Source of the DNA: Candidatus Nanopelagicaceae bacterium | Lineage (GTDB): Bacteria > Actinomycetota > Actinomycetes > Nanopelagicales > Nanopelagicaceae | DNA: 8,807 nt | NCBI GenBank assembly: GCA_023262125.1 | Contig: JALRDT010000011.1 | Location: forward strand, 1-8,807 | Direction: 5' to 3' | Part shown: positions 1 to 7,378 of the stretch, in pieces | Position numbering within the stretch: position 1 is the stretch's first letter | How the letters are laid out: every line of letters starts with the position of its first letter | Notes under the pieces: generated by a model | The model's database searches: none | Told to the model about the DNA's origin: nothing | Seen by the model: only the letters and a program-made list of their open reading frames with translations | Translations under genes and position numbers: made by a program

Positions 1-59
1 GCCTTCTTACGGCGCTTTGGTGCAGCCTTCTTAGCTGCTGCCTTCTTACGTGCTGCCAC
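1..59 (-). CDS. Lysine/alanine-rich histone H1-like nucleoid protein, N-terminus only
   Basis: Read on the minus strand from a GTG at 59-57, the first 19 codons give VAARKKAAAKKAAPKRRKK (read with initiator Met), and the frame runs off the left edge. A good Shine-Dalgarno (AGGAGA, complement of 65-70) sits 5 nt before the GTG, and an in-frame TAG lies just upstream, so this is the first possible start. The KK-A-A repeats, high Lys/Arg and lack of acidic or bulky residues resemble the basic tails of histone H1-like or HupS-type DNA-binding proteins of actinobacteria, which coat and compact the nucleoid. Only the tail is visible, so an HU-like body cannot be confirmed; a basic tail on another protein remains possible. 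It lies downstream of the transporter gene on the same strand but is separated by about 200 nt, so it probably has its own promoter. Confidence 0.6.
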   Translation of the reverse strand, partial: MAARKKAAAKKAAPKRRKK

Positions 60-136
60 GTATTTCTCCTATCGAACTGAACCGGATCCGTCTACCAGTT
101 CTTTCAAGGAGAAGTCTTACAGGTAAATGCAAATAG

Positions 137-151
137 CACAAACATTTTGTG
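137..151. repeat. Perfect 6-bp inverted repeat with 3-nt loop
   Basis: CACAAA at 137-142 and TTTGTG at 146-151 are exact reverse complements around CAT. The symmetry extends imperfectly outward (AATA at 132-135 with TATT at 154-157). It lies between the exporter stop and the H1-like start, so it could be an operator upstream of the H1-like gene or a weak 3' hairpin of the exporter transcript. It lacks the GC-rich stem and U-run of an intrinsic terminator. Function is unknown. Confidence 0.4.
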
Positions 152-209
152 ATTATTTAAAGAGCGCGTGTCGCAGATTTATTTTTTGAAATTTTTATGT
201 ATTTCCGTA

Positions 210-251
210 TTTTTTGCAAAAATTCCAAAATTTTTTGCGAAATTTCCGAAA
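210..251. repeat. Two tandem copies of a 21-bp AT-rich repeat
   Basis: Bases 210-230 and 231-251 are adjacent 21-bp units, each beginning with six T, then GC, then an A-rich stretch with a central TTCC. They match at 18 of 21 positions. Flanking sequence (181-209 and 260-280) carries degenerate versions of the T-run/A-run/TTCC pattern, so the array may be an older expansion. It starts just beyond the exporter stop codon, and the degenerate flank reaches into the codons for its charged C-terminal tail. Confidence 0.6.
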
Positions 252-258
252 CTGGCAA

Positions 259-1533
259 TCAATTTTCCAAATTTTTCCGTTTCTCGCGTTCTGAAATCGC
301 AAATTCATTGGTTTCGACGTCATATTTGCGAAAAGTTGGCAGCAAAATCGCCAAAATCGCGACGAAAATGACGCACATAAAGCCGCCAGAAGTTACCGAA
401 ACCGATAAAGAGGTAGCAGAGGCGACCATCGCTGCTCTAATTTGCCCAGTTAATGGTCCAATCGAATAGGAGAGCATTTCAATTCCGGCCAACCTACCGC
501 GCAGTTCGTCAGGGATTGTTTGGTTCCAAATTGCTGATCTAAACAATCCGCTGATCATGTCGGATGCACCTGCTGCTGCAAGGAAGAAGAGAACTAGCCA
601 GATTGATTGGGTGAGGCCACTTAGCGCAATTGCCCCACCCCATCCAATCGCGGCCCAGATTATTGCTCGACCATGCCATCGGTAGTTTCCGACCCAACCC
701 GATGTCAATGTAACTAACAAAGAGCCAACTGTCCCAGCGGCATAGAAGAGGCCAAGCGACCAATTTGCATCTAGTTGTTCGGCCCAAAATGGAAAGAGCG
801 CATTTGGCATTGCAAAGAACATTGCAGCTAAATCAATTAAGTAAGTTCCGAGCAAATCTTTTCTACTAAGTGCATATCTAAGCCCTTCAAAAAGGGCGGA
901 AATGGCTGGTTTTTGAAGTGTTTCATCAATATCAATTGGTGGCACATTTCTAACTCTTAATAAAAATATTAAAGAAATTAAATACGTTGCTCCATCTATT
1001 AAATAGCTAAGAGCAATTGGATTACTTGCAAGAAGTAGCCCACCAATAGTCGGGCCAAGAATTACACCAAGCTGCCAACGTAAACTCATCAGTGCATTTG
1101 CTGCAGGTAAATCATCATGGCTTACCAACCGGGGCAAAATCGCATTGGCACTAGGTCGCTGGATTCCGTCCACTGCTGAAAAGAGCGCTGCCATAATGAA
1201 AATAGCGAGCACGCTAGGAGATGGCGCCAATGAGTTAAGAAAGAGCGCCAGGACAATAAAGAGCGCTGCCAATTCAGAGAAGAGAATTAACTTCTTTCGG
1301 TCATATCTATCTGCCAAAACTCCGCCGTAAAGCCCAAAGAGGATCAAGGGGATTAGCTCGGCAGCCCCGATTGCACCCACCGCTAGATAGGAGTTGGTTA
1401 GCTCTTTGATTTGAAAGGGTAGCGCGACCATTGTGATCATCGATCCGAAGAAGGAGATAAAGCCCGATAGCCAAAGCCTGCGAAAGTCGGGGTACTTCTT
1501 TAGGGGCGATAGATCTATCGCGTATTTACGCAT
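259..1533 (-). CDS. Major facilitator superfamily exporter, EntS/MFS_3-like
   Basis: This 424-residue protein has the layout of a 12-helix MFS transporter in the inner membrane. Hydrophobic segments lie roughly at residues 22-42, 50-72, 84-102, 108-126, 150-170, 172-192, 228-248, 258-280, 290-308, 311-333, 356-380 and 383-400. The loop between helices 2 and 3 carries a clear MFS motif A, GGVLADRYDRKK (about 70-81). Overall pattern is closest, by recognition, to the EntS-like MFS_3 group, which export small molecules such as siderophores or drugs by proton antiport; the substrate cannot be read from sequence. The last 20 or so residues are a charged tail rich in Glu, Arg and Lys, encoded in AT-rich DNA. 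The ATG at 1533-1531 lies 9 nt after the panB stop and has only a weak ribosome site, so it is probably co-transcribed and translationally coupled with panB. Confidence 0.85.
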   Translation of the reverse strand: MRKYAIDLSPLKKYPDFRRLWLSGFISFFGSMITMVALPFQIKELTNSYLAVGAIGAAELIPLILFGLYGGVLADRYDRKKLILFSELAALFIVLALFLNSLAPSPSVLAIFIMAALFSAVDGIQRPSANAILPRLVSHDDLPAANALMSLRWQLGVILGPTIGGLLLASNPIALSYLIDGATYLISLIFLLRVRNVPPIDIDETLQKPAISALFEGLRYALSRKDLLGTYLIDLAAMFFAMPNALFPFWAEQLDANWSLGLFYAAGTVGSLLVTLTSGWVGNYRWHGRAIIWAAIGWGGAIALSGLTQSIWLVLFFLAAAGASDMISGLFRSAIWNQTIPDELRGRLAGIEMLSYSIGPLTGQIRAAMVASATSLSVSVTSGGFMCVIFVAILAILLPTFRKYDVETNEFAISEREKRKNLEN

Positions 1534-1542
1534 GTAGCGATA

Positions 1543-2322
1543 TTACTTAAAGCTTTCGCCATCAGATGGGAATGCACCACTTGCTACATCTTCAGCAAAT
1601 TCTTTGGCACCATTTAAGAGTTCACTTCTGAGATTTCGATATGCACGGGCCAGCTTCGGTGGGTTTTTCGTCAATCCAAATGCATCGCTCCAGACCAAGA
1701 CTTGAGCATCAGTTCCATTTCCGGCACCAATTCCGATAGTAGGAATAGCTAATTCTTTAGTTATTTGAATAGCTAAATCAGATGGAACCATCTCAAGCAC
1801 AATTGCAAAAGCTCCTGCTGACTCGATTGCCTTTGCCGCTGCGATTAAAGCTTCTGGATTTTCGCGACCTTGTACTCGAAAGCCACCTAATTGGTGGACG
1901 CTTTGAGGAGTAAGTCCGATATGGCCCATAACTGGAATCCCGCTACTTACTAACTTCTTGATCTGCTCTACGTGTGCGCCTTCGAGTTTTACCGCATGCG
2001 CACCTGCCTCTTTAAAGAATCTAATTGAGGTTGCGAGCGCTAATTCAGGGTTTGCTTCATAAGAGCCAAATGGCAGATCTGCCACAACTAGCGCCTGATT
2101 AACAGATCTAGATACAGCGCGAGTTAGGGGGATTAGCTCATCAATAGTTACAGGGATTGTGTTCTTCTCGCCAAGAAAGTTATTGCCAGCAGAGTCGCCA
2201 ACTAAGAGCACAGGGATGCCAGCTTCGTCGAAAATTTCTGCCGTCATCTGCTCATAAGAGGTGAGCATTGCCCATTTTTGGCCGCGCTTTTTAAGGTCGG
2301 CTAAATCTTTTATCGTTGTCAT
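1543..2322 (-). CDS. panB: 3-methyl-2-oxobutanoate hydroxymethyltransferase
   Basis: PanB transfers a hydroxymethyl group from 5,10-methylenetetrahydrofolate to 2-oxoisovalerate to make ketopantoate, the first committed step to pantothenate and CoA; it is a cytosolic metal-dependent TIM barrel. At 259 residues it has the usual family length. Visible landmarks are VGDSAGN with metal-binding Asp43, ADLPFGSY with Asp82, VKLEG with Lys112 and Glu114, GHIGLTPQ (about 133-140), the catalytic-Glu segment LEMVP (Glu177), and IGIGAG (197-201). I chose the ATG at 2322-2320 (MTTIKDL...) because it fits the family N-terminus. The frame stays open for another 66 codons upstream, but that extension runs antisense into nadE and has no family similarity. 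The substrate 2-oxoisovalerate is shared with LeuA, encoded further along, though on the other strand. Confidence 0.95.
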   Translation of the reverse strand: MTTIKDLADLKKRGQKWAMLTSYEQMTAEIFDEAGIPVLLVGDSAGNNFLGEKNTIPVTIDELIPLTRAVSRSVNQALVVADLPFGSYEANPELALATSIRFFKEAGAHAVKLEGAHVEQIKKLVSSGIPVMGHIGLTPQSVHQLGGFRVQGRENPEALIAAAKAIESAGAFAIVLEMVPSDLAIQITKELAIPTIGIGAGNGTDAQVLVWSDAFGLTKNPPKLARAYRNLRSELLNGAKEFAEDVASGAFPSDGESFK

Positions 2323-2388
2323 AATCGCCTTTTTGCCTAGATGCAATCGGGTTGTCACCTGGCCTGGAAGTAAGGGTACTCTTGAATT
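2323..2388. promoter_or_regulatory. Divergent promoter region between panB and nadE
   Basis: These 66 bases separate two divergent start codons and must drive both genes. For nadE a plausible -35 TTGTCA (2352-2357) and -10 TACTCT (2377-2382) are separated by 19 nt, and the -10 ends 6 nt before the ATG, which predicts a transcript starting at or next to the A of the start codon. On the panB side, TAGGCA (complement of 2335-2340) could serve as a -10 but is uncertain; a purine stretch AAAAAGGCG just before the panB ATG may act as a weak ribosome site. Confidence 0.55.
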
Positions 2389-4119
2389 ATGAGCATCGGC
2401 AATCAAGCTGGCAATTTGCGAATCGCGCTCGCGCAGGTCAATCCGACTGTAGGCGACATTGAGGGCAATGCCGACTTGATTGCAACTCAGGCAGCGCTTG
2501 CTCATAAAGCTGGCGCCCAATTGTTGGTCTTTCCAGAGATGGTTTTAACTGGATACCCAGTAGAGGATTTAGCGCTACGCCAATCATTTAGAAATGCCAG
2601 TCGAATCGCAATATCTGAGTTAGCCAAACGAGTAGCAAATAGCGGCTTTGGCAATTTAGTTATGGTGGTCGGATACCTAGATCAGATAGATGGCGCTACC
2701 GACAAATTAGGGCAACCAGTAGGGGCGCCTCAGAATGCAATTGCAGTGATTCATAATGGTGAAATCAAAGCGCGCTATATAAAGCACCACCTTCCCAACT
2801 ATGGCGTTTTCGATGAATTTCGAAATTTTGTTCCTGGTGAAAAATCAGTTGTAGTTAGAGTAAATGGAATTGATATAGGCCTTGCCATCTGCGAAGACAT
2901 TTGGCAGAACCGTGGCCCTGTAGCGGAATTGGCAGAGCGCAAAGTTGGGTTGGTAGTTGTCCCTAATGGCTCTCCATACGAACGCAATAAAGATGATGTT
3001 CGTTTATCACTAGTCCAAAACCGCGCTCGCGGCTTTGACGCTGCTCTTTGCTACGTAAATATGACCGGTGGACAAGATGATTTGGTTTTCGACGGAGATT
3101 CAATTCTGGTCGATAAATCAGGTGAAGTATTGATGCGAACCAAACAGTTCGAAGATCAACTTGCGATTCACGATTTAACTCTGCCAATTGCAACTTCTAA
3201 TCCAGATGTCGTAATCACAAATGAGAATCTGCCAGTTGAAGGCAAGATGTTAGGCGGTATTGCACCGCGAAAAGATGATTTAGCTGAGATTTGGGAAGCT
3301 CTTAAAGCGGGACTTAGAGATTATGTAAATAAGAATGGTTTTAAATCAGTCGTCCTTGGATTATCCGGAGGTATCGATTCGGCTTTGGTGGCATCGATTG
3401 CAGTTGATGCGCTTGGACCTGAAAATGTTTATGGAGTAGGGCTACCAAGTAAGTATTCATCTGATCATTCAATCTCTGATGCCGAAGATCTTGCCAAAAG
3501 AACTGGTCTTAATTGGCGCATTGTCCCAATCGAACCAATGGTTAATGAATTTGTAAGCAATTTGGGCCTTACCGGGTTAGCTGAAGAGAATGTTCAAGCG
3601 CGCGTACGTGGAACAACCTTGATGGGAATTTCAAACCAAGAGGGACACTTGGTACTTGCAACTGGCAATAAATCTGAGCTGGCAGTTGGCTATTCGACAA
3701 TGTATGGCGATGCAGTTGGTGGTTTTGCGCCAATAAAAGATATTTATAAGACTCAAGTCTGGCAGCTTGCTCGTTGGCGAAATGAACTAGCAATTTATTT
3801 TGACCAAATTCCACCGATACCAGTTAATTCAATTGAAAAAGAACCATCTGCAGAACTTCGTCCAGATCAGAAAGATACTGATTCGCTTCCAGATTACTTA
3901 CTTTTGGATCAGCTCTTGGTTAGATATGTAGATGGAGATGAAGGCGCTGCATCTTTAATCGCTGGTGGTTTCAAACAGGATCTTGTAAATCGGGTCATTA
4001 CTTTGGTCGATCGCGCAGAATACAAACGTCGCCAATATCCGCCTGGTACAAAGATTTCAGCTCGCGCCTTTGGTAAGGACCGCCGTTTGCCAGTAACTTC
4101 ACGCTGGAAAGAGCGTTAA
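2389..4119 (+). CDS. nadE: Glutamine-dependent NAD+ synthetase
   Basis: This cytosolic enzyme amidates nicotinic acid adenine dinucleotide to NAD+, using ATP and ammonia released from glutamine. At 576 residues it has both expected halves. The N-terminal nitrilase-like glutaminase domain (about 10-270) shows the Glu-Lys-Cys triad: Glu50 in FPEMVLTGYP, Lys132 in IKHHLPNYGVFDE and Cys168 in AICEDIW. The C-terminal synthetase domain (about 290-576) has the PP-loop LSGGIDSA (325-332), ATGNKSE (424-430) and GGFAPIKD (444-451). The length matches the shorter bacterial type rather than the roughly 680-residue mycobacterial type. The ATG at 2389 has no Shine-Dalgarno; a -10 box ending 6 nt upstream makes a leaderless start the best explanation. 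It stands next to glnA2, in the same direction, and consumes glutamine. No clear terminator follows it. Confidence 0.95.
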   Translation: MSIGNQAGNLRIALAQVNPTVGDIEGNADLIATQAALAHKAGAQLLVFPEMVLTGYPVEDLALRQSFRNASRIAISELAKRVANSGFGNLVMVVGYLDQIDGATDKLGQPVGAPQNAIAVIHNGEIKARYIKHHLPNYGVFDEFRNFVPGEKSVVVRVNGIDIGLAICEDIWQNRGPVAELAERKVGLVVVPNGSPYERNKDDVRLSLVQNRARGFDAALCYVNMTGGQDDLVFDGDSILVDKSGEVLMRTKQFEDQLAIHDLTLPIATSNPDVVITNENLPVEGKMLGGIAPRKDDLAEIWEALKAGLRDYVNKNGFKSVVLGLSGGIDSALVASIAVDALGPENVYGVGLPSKYSSDHSISDAEDLAKRTGLNWRIVPIEPMVNEFVSNLGLTGLAEENVQARVRGTTLMGISNQEGHLVLATGNKSELAVGYSTMYGDAVGGFAPIKDIYKTQVWQLARWRNELAIYFDQIPPIPVNSIEKEPSAELRPDQKDTDSLPDYLLLDQLLVRYVDGDEGAASLIAGGFKQDLVNRVITLVDRAEYKRRQYPPGTKISARAFGKDRRLPVTSRWKER

Positions 4120-4178
4120 AAAGCTAACTAATTTAACTATTTAACTTATCTGAAACATAGATTTTCTAGGCTATGAGC
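4120..4178 (+). promoter_or_regulatory. glnA2 promoter, leaderless type, with GlnR-like box
   Basis: The -10 candidate TAGGCT (4167-4172) ends 6 nt before the ATG at 4179, the same spacing as at nadE and recO. No good -35 hexamer lies 16-19 nt upstream. Instead TTAAC-N6-GAAAC occupies 4141-4156 and matches the half-site pattern (gTnAC-n6-GaAAC) recalled for GlnR, the actinobacterial nitrogen regulator. A weak -35 replaced by an activator box would suit an activated promoter. Three TAACT pentamers at 4125, 4134 and 4142 are spaced 9 and 8 bp apart in this AT-rich stretch and overlap the box, so chance similarity is possible. Confidence 0.4.
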
Positions 4179-5486
4179 ATGACTAATAGTCCGATTGAAC
4201 GCCAAGTGGAGTTTGTGATGCGCACTGTTGAAGAGCGCAATATCCGCTTTGTACGTCTCTGGTTTACCGACGTTCTTGGCTTCTTAAAATCTGTAGCGAT
4301 TTCACCTGCCGAATTAGAAGCGGCATTTGAAGAGGGAATCGGTTTTGATGGCTCTTCAATCGAAGGATATGCCCGTCAAACTGAATCAGATATGTTGGCA
4401 AAACCGGATCCAAATACATTTTCAATTCTGCCTTGGCGTACCGAAGCTCCAGGAGCTGCACGTATGTTCTGCGACATTGTGATGCCAGATGGTTCTCCAA
4501 GTCCATCAGATCCTCGACAAGTTCTCCGTCGCACACTTTCAAAAGTTTCGGAACTTGGATTTACTGCATATGTACATCCAGAGATTGAATTTTTCTTATT
4601 TAAAGAACCACCAACTCCTGGAAAGAAACCAGAGCCAGTTGATTATGCAGGCTACTTCGATCACACCCCAAACATGATTGGCCACGATTTCCGTCGTGCT
4701 GCAATCACGATGTTAGAAGCGATGGGTGTTTCTGTTGAATTTAGTCATCACGAAGGCGCGCCAGGTCAACAGGAAATTGATCTGCGATATGCAGATGCAC
4801 TTTCTACTGCAGATAACATCATGACTTTCCGCCATGTAGTTAAAGAAGTGGCGCTAGAGCAAGGTTTTTATGCATCATTTATGCCAAAGCCTTTTACAGA
4901 ATTTCCAGGTTCAGCGATGCATACTCACGTATCATTATTTAAAGATGACACAAATGCTTTTTATGATGGCGGAATGCCTTACAACCTTTCCAAAGTTGGA
5001 CGTTCATTTGTAGCTGGAATCTTGCAACACACTCCAGAAATCACTGCAGTTACCAATCAATGGGTTAATTCTTATAAGCGTTTACATGGCGGTGGAGAAG
5101 CTCCGAATCTAATCAACTGGGGACCATCAAATCGTCGCTCATTAATTCAGATTCCAATGTTTAAGCCGAAGAAGGAAAATTCAACTCGTATTGAATTTCG
5201 TGCACCTGATTCGGCATGCAACCCATACCTTGCATATTCAGTGATGATCGCAGCCGGTCTTGATGGCGTAACTAAGGAGCTGGAATTACCTGATAACTAT
5301 CCAGCAAAAGAGATGCCGCAGAATCTCAATGAGGCTACTGCAATCATGGAGAAGAGCACTCTGGTCCAAGATACCTTAGGAGAGCATGTATTTGATTATG
5401 TGCTTCGAAACAAGAAAGCGGAATGGGCTGAATATGCACGCCAAGTTTCCGCATTTGAGCTGGATAGACATTTACCGGTTCTTTAA
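4179..5486 (+). CDS. glnA2: GlnA2-type glutamine synthetase family ligase
   Basis: A 435-residue type I glutamine synthetase-family enzyme: ATP-dependent ligation of an amine to the gamma-carboxyl of glutamate, expected as a cytosolic dodecamer. It resembles mycobacterial GlnA2, including NIRFVRLWFTDVLGFLKS near the N-terminus. Active-site landmarks are FDGSSIEGY (Asp57), HPEIEFFLF (Glu135, Glu137), HHEGAPGQQE (Glu192, Glu199), GSAMHTH (His248), NSYKRLHGGGEAP (Arg301, Glu307), Arg319 and IEFRAPDSACNPYLA (Glu339, Arg341). Two departures stand out: Gln324 replaces the Arg that contacts ATP (Arg344/345 in enterobacterial numbering), and the segment that normally carries the adenylylation-loop motif is about 15 residues shorter. 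The ATG at 4179 is preferred over 4173, because 4173 directly abuts the -10 box. In Streptomyces, GlnA2 is reported to act on polyamines, so true glutamine synthesis is not assured. Confidence 0.88.
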   Translation: MTNSPIERQVEFVMRTVEERNIRFVRLWFTDVLGFLKSVAISPAELEAAFEEGIGFDGSSIEGYARQTESDMLAKPDPNTFSILPWRTEAPGAARMFCDIVMPDGSPSPSDPRQVLRRTLSKVSELGFTAYVHPEIEFFLFKEPPTPGKKPEPVDYAGYFDHTPNMIGHDFRRAAITMLEAMGVSVEFSHHEGAPGQQEIDLRYADALSTADNIMTFRHVVKEVALEQGFYASFMPKPFTEFPGSAMHTHVSLFKDDTNAFYDGGMPYNLSKVGRSFVAGILQHTPEITAVTNQWVNSYKRLHGGGEAPNLINWGPSNRRSLIQIPMFKPKKENSTRIEFRAPDSACNPYLAYSVMIAAGLDGVTKELELPDNYPAKEMPQNLNEATAIMEKSTLVQDTLGEHVFDYVLRNKKAEWAEYARQVSAFELDRHLPVL

Positions 5487-5494
5487 ATTAAACT
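5465..5494 (+). promoter_or_regulatory. Putative promoter of the leuA leader
   Basis: TAGACA (5465-5470, five of six matches to TTGACA) and TAAACT (5489-5494, TAnnnT class) are separated by 18 nt. The predicted start near 5501 would give the leader-peptide ATG at 5504 only about 3 untranslated bases, in line with the leaderless habit of neighbouring genes. The -35 lies inside the 3' end of glnA2. Confidence 0.5.
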
Positions 5495-5503
5495 TCTCAC
5501 ATA

Positions 5504-5551
5504 ATGCGTGCAGTTGAACTTCTACTTAGCTGCCGTGGCGGGGCCAAATAA
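5504..5551 (+). CDS. LeuA leader peptide, 15 residues
   Basis: The short frame ATG...TAA encodes MRAVELLLSCRGGAK. Three consecutive leucine codons (CTT CTA CTT, 5519-5527), one of them the less common CTA, sit just before a strong RNA stem, and the stop codon overlaps the loop strand of a pseudoknot. This is the classical layout of a leucine-sensing leader: ribosome progress through the Leu codons reports charged leucyl-tRNA supply. The Leu run followed by a Cys-Arg-Gly-Gly stretch fits what I recall of leaders upstream of actinobacterial leuA genes. There is no Shine-Dalgarno, but a transcription start about 3 nt before the ATG would make it near-leaderless. The product itself probably has no function beyond being translated. 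Confidence 0.7.
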   Translation: MRAVELLLSCRGGAK

Positions 5552-5614
5552 CCGGCCTTTCCCGTCGCGGTGTGTTTTGCATTGCCGGTGAAAAAAATCC
5601 AAAACCGACAAAGC

Positions 5615-5620
5615 AGGAGA
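5615..5620 (+). promoter_or_regulatory. leuA ribosome binding site, complementary to leader Leu codons
   Basis: AGGAGA lies 11 nt before the leuA ATG. The overlapping AGAAGT (5618-5623) and AAGTAG (5620-5625) can each form six exact pairs with the leader-peptide Leu-codon region: ACTTCT at 5518-5523 and CTACTT at 5522-5527 respectively. These are alternative registers, and either would partly hide the ribosome site. Confidence 0.5.
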
Positions 5621-5625
5621 AGTAG

Positions 5626-7356
<1,731 letters not shown>

Positions 7357-7378
7357 TCAATAACGATAACTTTTCCTC
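7357..7378 (+). promoter_or_regulatory. recO leaderless promoter -10 box
   Basis: The 22-nt gap between the leuA stop and the recO GTG contains TAACTT (7367-7372), ending exactly 6 nt before the start codon. No Shine-Dalgarno is present (the bases before GTG are TTCCTC). No good -35 is visible in the leuA 3' end, so recO may be transcribed both from here and by read-through from leuA. Confidence 0.45.

Larger units (their letters stand above)
60..258. other. AT-rich intergenic region between the exporter gene and the H1-like gene
   Basis: This gap follows the exporter stop codon and precedes the H1-like start, both on the minus strand. The part nearest the H1-like gene (60-120) has mixed composition and must hold its 5' untranslated region and promoter; I could not pick a convincing -35/-10 pair. 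The part from about 180 to 258 is dominated by A and T runs and holds a 21-bp tandem repeat. A small palindrome lies at 137-151. No intrinsic terminator with a GC-rich stem and U-run is visible for the exporter transcript. Plus-strand open frames here have low-complexity translations and no ribosome site, so I do not call a gene. Confidence 0.6.

Noticed and set aside
1..59. CRISPR-like or simple repeat (GCCTTCTTA motif repeated)
   Set aside because: The repetition is explained by Lys-Lys-Ala codons (AAG AAG GCN) read on the minus strand, with a proper start and ribosome site.
168..469. Two overlapping plus-strand open frames in the AT-rich region
   Set aside because: Translations are low-complexity Phe/Lys/Ser stretches arising from T and A runs, overlap the exporter on the other strand, and lack ribosome sites.
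2323..2520. 66-codon N-terminal extension of panB
   Set aside because: The frame is open, but the extension lies antisense to the nadE start, has no PanB-family similarity, and would leave no room for the divergent promoters. The internal ATG at 2322 gives the usual 259-residue protein.
4112..4130. Terminator after nadE (GTTA...TAAC dyad)
   Set aside because: Only four base pairs of A/T-rich stem with no U-run; too weak to call.
5508..5580. Alternative leader frame starting at the GTG at 5508
   Set aside because: It reads through without a leucine run and has no link to leucine sensing, while the ATG at 5504 gives three consecutive Leu codons and stops at the pseudoknot.
5533..5600. Intrinsic terminator in the leuA leader
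   Set aside because: The strong stem at 5533-5570 is followed by mixed sequence (TGTGTTTTGC) and later an A-run, not a run of U directly after the stem.
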